A DNA stretch of 7,010 bases from Candidatus Methanoplasma sp. (GTDB lineage: Archaea; Thermoplasmatota; Thermoplasmata; Methanomassiliicoccales; Methanomethylophilaceae): positions 1-7,010 of the forward strand of contig JAISVN010000128.1 of assembly GCA_031271555.1 (NCBI GenBank), written 5' to 3'. Positions 1-6,005 of the stretch are shown piece by piece. Made by a program: the position numbers and the translations under genes. The notes beneath the pieces were generated by a model. The model ran no database searches. It saw only the letters and a program-made list of their open reading frames with translations, and was not told where the DNA came from. Position 1 is the stretch's first letter. Every line of letters begins with the position of its first letter.

Positions 1-1752
1 CTTGGGCTTGCTGTACTGGATGGAAAGATGATCCCTCTCAGAAACCTCGAAGGTACAGATTCCCTTGCCGCAGTGAGCGGGGCCGCCGGGTTCGAGATCC
101 GTGCAAAGGCCATGACCCGCATCGGCACAAGGATGGCTCGTCCGGAGAAAGCCAGGGAAAGAGAGATGTCACCCAAAGTGCATTCACTGTTCCCTGTTGG
201 GAGGGACGGACAATACGGCAGAGATATAGATTCTGCCATCAAAGCTTCGAAGGCAAAGACACCCAGCCTGAGTTCGAATGTCGAACCTACTTTGAATATA
301 GAAGTCGGGAAGAGGACCTGTCCGAAATGCGGCGCACAGACGCACCGCACATGGTGCAGGAACTGCGAGGTCCATACGACGGCATCAGCCGTTAAAAAAG
401 CCTATAACAGCAACGGACCCTCTATGCTGAGCATAAATTTGGCGGAAGAGTACAGCAATGCGCTCCTGCACCTTAATGAGAGGCCTCCGAGCGAACTGAG
501 ATGCGTGGAGGGCCTCATATCCAGGTCAAAGACCCCCGAGATGCTTGAAAAAGGAATATTGAGATCAAAGAATGACGTATCGGTGTTCAAGGACGGCACG
601 ATAAGATATGACATGACCGATGTGCCGCTTACTCATTTCAAACCTAGAGAGATCGGACTGAGCATCGAGAAAGCAAACGAACTGGGCTATTCGCATGATT
701 GGAACGGCGAACCGCTTGTCAGCGAAGAACAGATATGCGAACTCAAGGTCCAGGACATAATACCATCGAAGGATTGCGGGACTTTCCTTGTCAGGGTCGC
801 AAAGTTCCTCGACGATGAACTCGAAGAGTTCTATGGGCTCGAGAGATACTACAATGTTGAGAACAGAGGCGACCTCATAGGCCATCTTACATTCGGATTG
901 GCGCCGCATACATCGGGATGCATCCTTTGTCGCATAATCGGATACTCCGACATAAGGGGCTGCTATGGGCATCCTTTCTTCCACGCCGCAAAGAGAAGGA
1001 ACTGCGACGGGGATGAAGACTGCATCATTCTGGCACTTGATGGTCTGCTGAACTTCTCCAGACTGTATCTGCCGGACAGAAGAGGAGGGCTCATGGATGC
1101 TCCCCTGGTCCTTACGACCAGACTCGATCCCAACGAGATCGATAAAGAGGCGCATAACATAGACTGTCTGAGAAACTACCCGCTGGAGTTCTACAAAGCG
1201 GCAATGGACATGCGCGATCCGAAAGAGATCGAGAAGACCATGGATCTCATAGGAGGGCGCATCGGGACCGAGAGACAGTATGAAGGATTGGGTTTCACCC
1301 ACGACACCTTCGACATATCGGAGGGGCCCAAGAACTCAGCATATACCACGCTGGAAAGCATGACCGACAAGATGGATGCTCAGCTGTACCTCGGGAAAAA
1401 GATACGTGCGGTCGATGAGAGGGATGTTGCCACCAAGGTCATCAATAAGCACTTCCTTCCCGATATGGCCGGTAATCTAAGGAGTTTCAGCACCCAGACC
1501 GTGAGATGCACAAAATGCGGCGACAAGTACAGACGCATACCGCTGTCAGGCGTATGCAAATGCGGGAATCAGCTTACGCTCACTGTACATGAGGCCAGCG
1601 TGAAGAAGTATCTGGAAGTGTCGAAGGAGATCAGCGAGAAGTACCATCTCGATGAGTACACCAAAGAAAGGATCATGATCCTTGAAATGAGCATGAACTC
1701 AGTATTCAACAGCGACAAGATCAAAAAATGCAAGCTGTCGGATTTCTATTGA
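1..1752 (+). CDS. polC: DNA polymerase D large subunit DP2, C-terminal half (5' partial)
   Basis: This is the catalytic subunit of the archaeal replicative polymerase PolD, which works with the DP1 exonuclease subunit and PCNA. The frame is open from base 1, so the true start lies outside; about 583 codons are visible of a family length near 1100-1200. Family hallmarks are an MTRIGTRMARPEKA-type segment (about 115-160), a CxxC...CxxC zinc site starting at Cys codon 319-321, the stretch GHLTFGLAPHTSG (about 880-920), and the catalytic motif NCDGDED (1000-1020), whose two key Asp codons are 1006-1008 and 1012-1014. These match the Asp pair known to be essential in Pyrococcus DP2. A second zinc site, CxxC...CxC, spans 1507-1563. 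The last eight residues, KCKLSDFY (1726-1749), fit a PCNA-interacting (PIP) box with Lys instead of Gln. No intein interrupts the motif. It ends in TGA and is convergent with rpoD. Confidence 0.96.
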   Translation, partial: LGLAVLDGKMIPLRNLEGTDSLAAVSGAAGFEIRAKAMTRIGTRMARPEKAREREMSPKVHSLFPVGRDGQYGRDIDSAIKASKAKTPSLSSNVEPTLNIEVGKRTCPKCGAQTHRTWCRNCEVHTTASAVKKAYNSNGPSMLSINLAEEYSNALLHLNERPPSELRCVEGLISRSKTPEMLEKGILRSKNDVSVFKDGTIRYDMTDVPLTHFKPREIGLSIEKANELGYSHDWNGEPLVSEEQICELKVQDIIPSKDCGTFLVRVAKFLDDELEEFYGLERYYNVENRGDLIGHLTFGLAPHTSGCILCRIIGYSDIRGCYGHPFFHAAKRRNCDGDEDCIILALDGLLNFSRLYLPDRRGGLMDAPLVLTTRLDPNEIDKEAHNIDCLRNYPLEFYKAAMDMRDPKEIEKTMDLIGGRIGTERQYEGLGFTHDTFDISEGPKNSAYTTLESMTDKMDAQLYLGKKIRAVDERDVATKVINKHFLPDMAGNLRSFSTQTVRCTKCGDKYRRIPLSGVCKCGNQLTLTVHEASVKKYLEVSKEISEKYHLDEYTKERIMILEMSMNSVFNSDKIKKCKLSDFY

Positions 1753-1768
1753 ATTGGAAATATGGAAA

Positions 1769-1790
1769 ACGGGCACCGGCCCGTGTTTTT
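1769..1790. terminator. Bidirectional hairpin/T-run terminator between polC and rpoD
   Basis: A perfect 6-bp stem, ACGGGC (1769-1774) and GCCCGT (1779-1784), encloses a 4-base loop. On the plus strand it is followed by a T5 run (1786-1790); on the minus strand the mirrored stem is followed by TTTT (1766-1769, partly in the stem). It sits in the 49-base gap between the convergent stop codons of polC and rpoD, where a shared terminator is expected. Archaeal termination depends mainly on U-runs, so the hairpin may be less important than the runs. Confidence 0.65.
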
Positions 1791-1801
1791 GAAGTTCGGT
1801 T

Positions 1802-2629
1802 TTATTCATCCAGATCGGAGAACATTCCGCTTGATTGTTTCGACAGGATATCCATTGCCTTGTCGAGGACCTGCTTGGCCGTCAGCGAGCCATCTGTCTC
1901 ATATCTGAAATAGAAACTGGTCTCATCGGGGTCCAGTCTTACCGCGCCGTGCGAAACGACCTCGCATTCCCTGCACATGCCGCAGTTAAGCACATCTCTT
2001 ACCTTGAGCTTGCCGTTCTTGACCTCAAATACTCCTCTGGGACACACCCTCATGCAGTCGAGAGTGTCCGGGTCTCCGGCCCTGCTCTCATCGATAGAGA
2101 CATTCGGCATGTACTTGTATCCTACTCCGAAGGCCGCCTGCCATTTGACATGTTCCTTGGCCGTGCCCATCACTGCTGTCGCATAGATGAGGACCGCTTG
2201 GCCGTCAGTGAGTTCGACGATCGGTATGAACTGGTCTTTGACCGCCAGGTCCGGATTCCCGAGAGGCACCATGTCGCCGGACAGGACCGTGCACGGCCCT
2301 ATCTTGTTCAAGCTGTACATTATAGTGCAGCTCGGGCAGCCTTCTCCTCCGCAGGAACAGTCCTTCTGGAACGTGAAAAGGTCATAGTCGGTAGGCACCG
2401 GAACCATGCCCAGCCTGTGAGCCACGATCTCATCGAAGAGGGGGGTCACGCTCTCGTACTCTTTGTCATCCACCATTATGGGTCCGAGGTGGAACTCCAC
2501 CTTATCGATGGCCATTTTGGGGATGTCTGTAAGCATTGTCCTTCTGAGAGCGTTAGCCATGGCAGGAGACGAATTCTTCAGTATGAAGCTGCCCCTCGTA
2601 TCCTCCATTTCGCGTATCTCTATTTCCAT
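1802..2629 (-). CDS. rpoD: DNA-directed RNA polymerase subunit D (Rpo3)
   Basis: This is the 275-aa archaeal counterpart of bacterial alpha and eukaryotic Rpb3; it pairs with subunit L to nucleate RNA polymerase assembly. The alpha-like dimerization core includes MANALRRTMLTDIP (residues 24-37) and HRLGMVPVPTDYD (71-83). A zinc-type loop CxCx4CxxC uses Cys91, 93, 98 and 101. The ferredoxin-like insert carries Cys192, Cys196-Pro, then Cys216, 219 and 222. That leaves one complete [4Fe-4S] ligand set (196, 216, 219, 222), while the other ferredoxin cluster is reduced to Cys192. I chose the ATG at 2629 over an in-frame ATG at 2704 because the longer form would run 63 bases into rps11, whereas 2629 has GAGGAG six bases upstream and begins like the family (MEIEI). 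It is the last gene of the rps13 operon, 10 bases after rps11. Confidence 0.97.
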   Translation of the reverse strand: MEIEIREMEDTRGSFILKNSSPAMANALRRTMLTDIPKMAIDKVEFHLGPIMVDDKEYESVTPLFDEIVAHRLGMVPVPTDYDLFTFQKDCSCGGEGCPSCTIMYSLNKIGPCTVLSGDMVPLGNPDLAVKDQFIPIVELTDGQAVLIYATAVMGTAKEHVKWQAAFGVGYKYMPNVSIDESRAGDPDTLDCMRVCPRGVFEVKNGKLKVRDVLNCGMCRECEVVSHGAVRLDPDETSFYFRYETDGSLTAKQVLDKAMDILSKQSSGMFSDLDE

Positions 2630-2635
2630 GAGTGA

Positions 2636-2642
2636 CTCCTCA
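2636..2642 (-). promoter_or_regulatory. rpoD ribosome binding site overlapping the rps11 stop codon
   Basis: The minus strand reads TGAGGAG, so the TGA stop of rps11 is also the first three bases of the Shine-Dalgarno sequence. Six bases separate it from the rpoD ATG. This decides the rpoD start and suggests coupled translation. Confidence 0.8.
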
Positions 2643-3026
2643 GACCCTACGTCCTCTGCGGCCGCCTTTCTTCTTTGTACCGTCATGCGGGATGGGTGTG
2701 ACATCCTCTATGCGACCAAGCCTCAAGCCTGCCCTGGTAAGGGCACGTATAGCCGCCTGAGCACCGGGGCCGGGAGATGTCGATTTGTTTCCGCCGGGTG
2801 CACGAACCTTTACGTGTATTCCGACGATCTCTCTTTCTCTGGCCAGTTCAGCGATCTTCTCTGCGGCTTTCTGTGCAGCATACGGCGAAGATTCATCCTT
2901 CGCCTGTTTGACGACCATTCCTCCGGTGACCTTTCCTATGGTCTCCGCACCGGTTATGTCGGTGAGGGTGATCATGATGTTGTTATAACTTGCATATATG
3001 TTAGCTATTCCCCATTTGGCTGTCAT
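2640..3026 (-). CDS. rps11: 30S ribosomal protein S11 (uS11)
   Basis: This is a 128-aa small-subunit platform protein that helps form the mRNA exit region near the 3' end of 16S rRNA. The sequence matches archaeal S11 throughout: [13 protein letters not shown] (residues 4-16), [11 protein letters not shown] (22-32), DESSPYAA (44-51), [20 protein letters not shown] (73-92) and the basic C-terminus [20 protein letters not shown] (107-126 region). Its length is normal for archaea. The ATG at 3026 shares its A with the TGA stop of rps4 (TGATG), and GGTGAGG (3031-3037) lies four bases upstream as a ribosome binding site. It is third in the rps13-rps4-rps11-rpoD operon, an order like the bacterial alpha operon (S13, S11, S4, alpha) but with S4 before S11, as usual in archaea. 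Confidence 0.98.
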   Translation of the reverse strand: MTAKWGIANIYASYNNIMITLTDITGAETIGKVTGGMVVKQAKDESSPYAAQKAAEKIAELAREREIVGIHVKVRAPGGNKSTSPGPGAQAAIRALTRAGLRLGRIEDVTPIPHDGTKKKGGRRGRRV

Positions 3027-3676
3027 CAGGCCTCACCGTCCTCGAGTGTTATTCCCGCTTCCTCTGCATCGGCCTTTGCCTTCGCAGCGGCTTCTTTCTC
3101 GGCCTTGTCTTTCGCTTCGGCCTTCATGGCTGCGTTTGCCGCTGCCTGTTCCGCGGATATCCTCATCGGGTGCATCTCATCGGTGAAGGGTGAGACATCG
3201 TTGTACAGTACGGATGCCTCTTCCTCTCTTGTCACGATGTAACCCGGAACGGTCACCCTGTGGCCGTTGATGTGTATATGCCCGTGCGTTATCATCTGCC
3301 TGGCCTGCTTTATGGTTGTTGAGAGGCCTTTGTCGAAGACGACCGTCTGGAGCCTCCTTGAGAGTATGTCGCTCTCGGAAAGGACCAGGATGTCGTTAAG
3401 CGTGGAGCCGGTGACGGGCAGTATGCCCATGCGTGTGCATTTCCTGAGCAGGGCATCTGCTTCGATCTTTGCCTGCGCATCTCCTCCTCTCAGGCGTGCC
3501 TGGAGTTCTCTGGACTGCTTCCTGAAGTTCCTGAGTACGGTCTGTGCTTTCCATACCTCGGTCTTGTTCTTGAGGCCGTATTCGCGGACTACTTCGACCT
3601 CTTTCTTTATCCTCTCTCCCTGCCAGGGGTGTGAGGGCGTGTCATACGATCTGCGTGAAAATTTCGGATCTCCCAT
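3026..3676 (-). CDS. rps4: 30S ribosomal protein S4 (uS4), with Ala/Lys/Glu-rich tail
   Basis: This is a 216-aa primary 16S rRNA-binding protein of the small-subunit body. The N-terminus ([17 protein letters not shown], residues 2-18) is the archaeal/eukaryotic S4/S9e form. The S4 RNA-binding fold runs from about residue 106, with [20 protein letters not shown] (107-126) and [20 protein letters not shown] (127-146). From about 174 the protein continues as a low-complexity Ala/Lys/Glu tail that ends acidic (LEDGEA); the tail makes it longer than many archaeal S4 proteins (about 180 aa, from memory). The ATG at 3676 is preceded by GAGGTGG with a five-base spacer. A nearby ATG at 3680 is out of frame. 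The TGA stop overlaps the rps11 start by one base. Confidence 0.97.
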   Translation of the reverse strand: MGDPKFSRRSYDTPSHPWQGERIKKEVEVVREYGLKNKTEVWKAQTVLRNFRKQSRELQARLRGGDAQAKIEADALLRKCTRMGILPVTGSTLNDILVLSESDILSRRLQTVVFDKGLSTTIKQARQMITHGHIHINGHRVTVPGYIVTREEEASVLYNDVSPFTDEMHPMRISAEQAAANAAMKAEAKDKAEKEAAAKAKADAEEAGITLEDGEA

Positions 3677-3681
3677 TCATA

Positions 3682-3689
3682 CCACCTCA
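3682..3689 (-). promoter_or_regulatory. rps4 ribosome binding site overlapping the rps13 stop codon
   Basis: The minus strand reads TGAGGTGG, in which TGA is the rps13 stop. Five bases separate it from the rps4 ATG. It has the same stop/Shine-Dalgarno overlap design as the rps11-rpoD junction. Confidence 0.78.
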
Positions 3690-4166
3690 GGATGATTTCC
3701 TCTGGACACCGATCGTAAGTCCCTTCCTTCCGTTGGAACGGGTCCTCTGACCTCTGACCTTGTGTTTGGTCTCGTGCCTTATTCCGCGGTAACAGCGGAT
3801 CATCTTCATTCTGTTCACGTCATCCTTCTGGATTATGTCCAGGTCGTTTCCGAACAGGTGCATGTCCGCTCCGGTCTCGTAGTCCATCTGCCTGTTGATG
3901 GCCCAGTGCGGTGCGTACTCGACATATGTTGATACGAGCGCTTCGAGTTCCTTGACCTTCTCATCGGAAAGTGTTCCTATCTTGACTGCCGGGTCGACGT
4001 TCGCTCTTTTTGCGATTATCTGAGCGACCCTTTTTCCTACGCCTTTGATGCTCTGGAGTCCGATGACCGTCCTCTTCTGACCGTCGATATCGCTGTTAAC
4101 GATACGAACTATGAAGTTGAAGTTCTCGTCCTGGGCTTCGGGCGCGTCTTTCTTTGCCTTTGCCAT
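3687..4166 (-). CDS. rps13: 30S ribosomal protein S13 (uS13)
   Basis: This is a 159-aa protein of the small-subunit head that contacts the P-site tRNA and the intersubunit bridge. Visible signatures are the helix-two-turn-helix segment IGLQSIKGVGKRVAQIIAKR (residues 35-54), the archaeal NRQMDYETGAD stretch (91-101), and the C-terminal RCYRGIRHETKHKVRGQRTR (124-143) followed by SNGRKG. The first 15 or so residues, rich in Ala, Lys and acidic residues, are an N-terminal extension compared with many archaeal S13 proteins. The ATG at 4166 has GGAGG (4175-4179) eight bases upstream; another ATG at 4173 is out of frame. It is first in the operon and sits behind a structured leader of roughly 100-115 bases. 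Confidence 0.97.
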   Translation of the reverse strand: MAKAKKDAPEAQDENFNFIVRIVNSDIDGQKRTVIGLQSIKGVGKRVAQIIAKRANVDPAVKIGTLSDEKVKELEALVSTYVEYAPHWAINRQMDYETGADMHLFGNDLDIIQKDDVNRMKMIRCYRGIRHETKHKVRGQRTRSNGRKGLTIGVQRKSS

Positions 4167-4174
4167 TTTTCATT

Positions 4175-4179
4175 CCTCC
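4175..4179 (-). promoter_or_regulatory. rps13 ribosome binding site
   Basis: GGAGG on the minus strand, eight bases before the rps13 ATG. It selects the ATG at 4166 over the out-of-frame ATG at 4173. Confidence 0.75.
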
Positions 4180-4205
4180 GTAAATGTTCCCCGGGGGGAT
4201 GTACT

Positions 4206-4260
4206 CAAGCGCTTGTCCTTCAGGACGCGCTCTCAGTATTCGCCATAGGCGGGTCCTGAG
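4206..4260 (-). promoter_or_regulatory. Structured 5' leader of the rps13 operon
   Basis: Between the predicted transcription start and the rps13 ribosome binding site, the minus-strand RNA can form a stem of CUCAGGAC (4260-4253) with GUCCUGAA (4226-4219), eight pairs including one G-U at the base. An inner hairpin CGCC-UAU-GGCG (4251-4241) lies inside it. A perfect 10-base palindrome, CAAGCGCTTG (4206-4215), follows. The position suggests autoregulation by a ribosomal protein of the operon, perhaps S4 as in the bacterial alpha operon. That role is inference; only the pairing is seen. Confidence 0.4.
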
Positions 4261-4289
4261 TTTACGTAACAGCGAGGATTGTGTCTTCC

Positions 4290-4308
4290 TTATTAAAGGT
4301 TATTATAA
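4290..4308 (-). promoter_or_regulatory. Promoter (TATA region) of the rps13-rps4-rps11-rpoD operon
   Basis: On the minus strand TTATAATA (4308-4301) is an archaeal TATA-box candidate; TTTAATAA (4297-4290) just downstream is a weaker alternative. Transcription would start about 25 bases downstream, near 4268-4279. That gives a leader of roughly 100-115 bases, unusually long for archaea but consistent with the Shine-Dalgarno sequence in front of rps13. No better TATA-like element is visible closer to rps13. Confidence 0.5.
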
Positions 4309-4316
4309 GGCATTCG

Positions 4317-4321
4317 AAAAA
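4317..4321 (-). terminator. Possible T-run terminator after tRNA-Leu
   Basis: A T5 run on the minus strand (inside GAAATTTTTCG) lies about 42 bases past the tRNA 3' end and just before the operon TATA box. Archaeal terminators are often simple T-runs, so this could end the tRNA transcript. No hairpin supports it. Confidence 0.3.
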
Positions 4322-4362
4322 TTTCCTCTGTTTGCGATAGACGCAGACGGTATGAGAGTGAG

Positions 4363-4447
4363 TGCCGACGACCGGATTCGAACCGGTGAACTCCTACGAG
4401 AATGGATCTTGAGTCCATCGCCTTTGACCAGGCTTGGCAACATCGGC
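4363..4447 (-). tRNA. tRNA-Leu (anticodon CAA)
   Basis: The 85-base class II tRNA folds completely. The acceptor is GCCGATG with CGTCGGC (one T-G pair) plus discriminator A; the D stem is GCC/GGC with GG in the loop; the anticodon stem is ATGGA/TCCAT with loop CTCAAGA, giving anticodon CAA at 4409-4411, which reads UUG. A long variable arm has a CTC/GAG stem, and the T stem is ACCGG/CCGGT with loop TTCGAAT. The 14-base variable region and leucine-type body agree with the anticodon. CCA is not encoded (the next bases are CTC), so the CCA-adding enzyme is needed. There is no intron at the anticodon loop. It lies between map and the rps13 operon with its own TATA-like element upstream. Confidence 0.95.
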
Positions 4448-4472
4448 TTTTGGAGTGTGTAGCATCAAATGA

Positions 4473-4480
4473 TAGATAAA
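4473..4480 (-). promoter_or_regulatory. TATA-like box of tRNA-Leu
   Basis: TTTATCTA on the minus strand begins 33 bases before the tRNA 5' end, the expected distance for an archaeal TATA box allowing a few bases of 5' leader. It starts four bases after the map stop codon, so read-through from the map operon is also possible. Confidence 0.5.
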
Positions 4481-4483
4481 CCT

Positions 4484-5374
4484 TTACGGAAGGGTCGTCA
4501 CTTCCGCCCGCTCGCCCGCTATGTAAAAGGTGTGCTCGTGCTGAGACACTATCCCCTTCTTCGACTCTATGAGCTGGGCGTAGCTTGAAAGCACCCCATG
4601 CCTGAGAAGGGTCTTCACATGCTTCTCCGCATCGGGGAACTCGCAGCTTCTGGCACAGAACGGGAACGATTTGAACTCCCCTTTGACGTATTCGAAGAAC
4701 TCTTGTGATTTCGGATCCGCCAGCTTCCTCTCCCTCAGTATCCTTACGATATTCCCGGGAGGGCCGTTCAGGACCATCCCGTCCCCGTTGGTGGCGAAGG
4801 GTTCGACGGCCACGATCATGCCCGGAACGAGTTTATCCGTATTGCCGTCGTTGTAGCTCGGTATCGATACGCCGGCGTGAAGGTTGTACTGCTTTATCTG
4901 GTGTCCGCAGAGGTTCCTTATGGGTTTGAAACCGTCCTGCATCATGCTCATCTCCACCGCCCTTCCGATCTCGCATATCGGCACTCCGGCCCCGATGAAC
5001 TCGGCAACGGTGTCCCTTGCGCGTTTCGAGGATTCTATTAGGCTGCGGTATCTCTTCGTCCCGACCTCCACGGTCCCTGCGGTGTCCCCGACGTAGCCGT
5101 CGAGCTCTGCGCCGCAGTCTATCTTGACGACATCGCCTATCTCGAACACTTTCTTGTCGTCAACGCACGGTGTGTAGTGCGCAGCGATCTCGTTGATGCT
5201 TATGTTGCAAGGGAAAGCTATCCCGCATCCTTTCGACCGTATGAAGCCCTCGACCTCCTGAGCAACATCGTAAAGCCTCACCCCTTCCCTGACCATATCC
5301 ATGCCCAGGGCCCTTGCCGCGGCGGCGGTCTCGCCCGCTTTCCTGAGTTTCAGGATCTCATCGTTGTTAAGCAT
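4484..5374 (-). CDS. map: Type II methionine aminopeptidase
   Basis: The enzyme removes the initiator Met from nascent proteins in the cytoplasm using two divalent metal ions. All family ligands are present: Asp86 (KIDCGA), Asp97 (VGDTAGT), His158 (NLCGHQI), Glu191 (VAVEPFA) and Glu280 (QHEHTF). The substrate-site histidines His66 (AAHYTP) and His166 (NLHAG) are also there. The roughly 60-residue insert between Glu191 and Glu280, and the length of 296 aa, match archaeal type II MetAPs, which lack the long N-terminal extension of eukaryotic MetAP2. The ATG at 5374 lies inside the 3' end of the YrdC gene (8-base overlap), with GAGG nine bases upstream, so translation is probably coupled. It is the last protein gene of the MBL-yrdC-map operon, followed by tRNA-Leu. 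Confidence 0.97.
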   Translation of the reverse strand: MLNNDEILKLRKAGETAAAARALGMDMVREGVRLYDVAQEVEGFIRSKGCGIAFPCNISINEIAAHYTPCVDDKKVFEIGDVVKIDCGAELDGYVGDTAGTVEVGTKRYRSLIESSKRARDTVAEFIGAGVPICEIGRAVEMSMMQDGFKPIRNLCGHQIKQYNLHAGVSIPSYNDGNTDKLVPGMIVAVEPFATNGDGMVLNGPPGNIVRILRERKLADPKSQEFFEYVKGEFKSFPFCARSCEFPDAEKHVKTLLRHGVLSSYAQLIESKKGIVSQHEHTFYIAGERAEVTTLP

Positions 5375-6005
5375 TCAGAACTTCCTCTATGTCCTTGATC
5401 GTTATGGCGCCCTGCCTTACTATCTCCACTTCGCCGTTCATGATCCACACTATGGTGGATGGCTTCTTCAGTCTGCTTGGCCCTGAGTCCACGTACATGC
5501 TTACAGCAGAACCGAGATCCTTTACCGCCGAATCTATGTCCGTGGCATCCTCGTGCGAGTGGAGGTTCGCAGATGTTGCGACTATGGGTCCGGTCTTTTT
5601 TATTATCTCCATGGCGACCGGGTGGTCGGGCATCCTTATGCCGACCTTCTTGGACATGGACGTCACAAGATCTGGCACATCCGGTTTCTTCTCTATGATT
5701 ATGGTCAGCGGGCCGGGGAGAAACGCTTTGATCAGCTTGTCCGCGTTCTCATCCAGGACGGCTATGCTCTCCATCATCTTCTTGTCGCTGACCGCTACGG
5801 ACAGCGCCATGTCGAATGGTCTGTTCTTTGCGACATACAGGTTCTTAACGGCGACCTCGTTGAATATGTCGGCCCCTATGCCGTATACGGTCTCCGTGGG
5901 ATAGACGATGAGATTCCCTGCGGCTATCTCCTCCGCAGCGTCGTCTATAATTTCCCTGAACTTCGGATCTGCTCCGTCTGCGCAATCACATTTGACTATC
6001 TTCAA
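5367..6005 (-). CDS. tsaC: L-threonylcarbamoyladenylate synthase (Sua5/YciO/YrdC family)
   Basis: This 212-aa single-domain protein makes threonylcarbamoyl-AMP from threonine, bicarbonate and ATP. The product is the donor that the KEOPS complex uses for t6A37 in ANN-decoding tRNAs. YrdC signatures are PTETVYGIGAD (residues 36-46), KNRP (60-63), FLPGPLT (95-101), RMPDHPVA (124-131), TSAN (144-147) and a late RQGA (197-200). It lacks the C-terminal Sua5 domain of long forms. The start is TTG at 6005, immediately after the TAA of the MBL gene and in the same frame, so nothing in frame upstream is possible. GGAGGGGG seven bases before TTG supports it. It overlaps map by eight bases at its 3' end. 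A YciO-like paralogue with another role cannot be excluded from sequence alone. Confidence 0.93.
   Translation of the reverse strand: MKIVKCDCADGADPKFREIIDDAAEEIAAGNLIVYPTETVYGIGADIFNEVAVKNLYVAKNRPFDMALSVAVSDKKMMESIAVLDENADKLIKAFLPGPLTIIIEKKPDVPDLVTSMSKKVGIRMPDHPVAMEIIKKTGPIVATSANLHSHEDATDIDSAVKDLGSAVSMYVDSGPSRLKKPSTIVWIMNGEVEIVRQGAITIKDIEEVLNA

Noticed and set aside
1000..1020. Possible intein at the DP2 NCDGDED motif, an insertion point in some archaeal DP2 genes
   Set aside because: The motif is continuous in frame, with no insert.
565..1302. Minus-strand open frame of 245 codons inside polC
   Set aside because: It is antisense to the conserved catalytic region of DP2 and its composition shows no protein family.
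1835..2635. Long plus-strand open frame (266 codons) opposite rpoD
   Set aside because: It is the antisense shadow of a clearly recognised RpoD, has no family features, and lacks a promoter or ribosome binding site.
2630..2704. Longer rpoD start at 2704 adding 25 residues
   Set aside because: It would overlap rps11 by more than 60 bases; the ATG at 2629 has a good ribosome binding site and the family-typical N-terminus.
4189..4198. CCCCGGGG palindrome just upstream of the rps13 ribosome binding site
   Set aside because: It is a self-complementary run with no room for a hairpin loop, and it does not pair with the Shine-Dalgarno sequence; no function can be argued.
4184..4462. Plus-strand 92-codon frame across the rps13 leader and tRNA-Leu
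   Set aside because: It is antisense to a fully folding tRNA and to the promoter region; no protein features.
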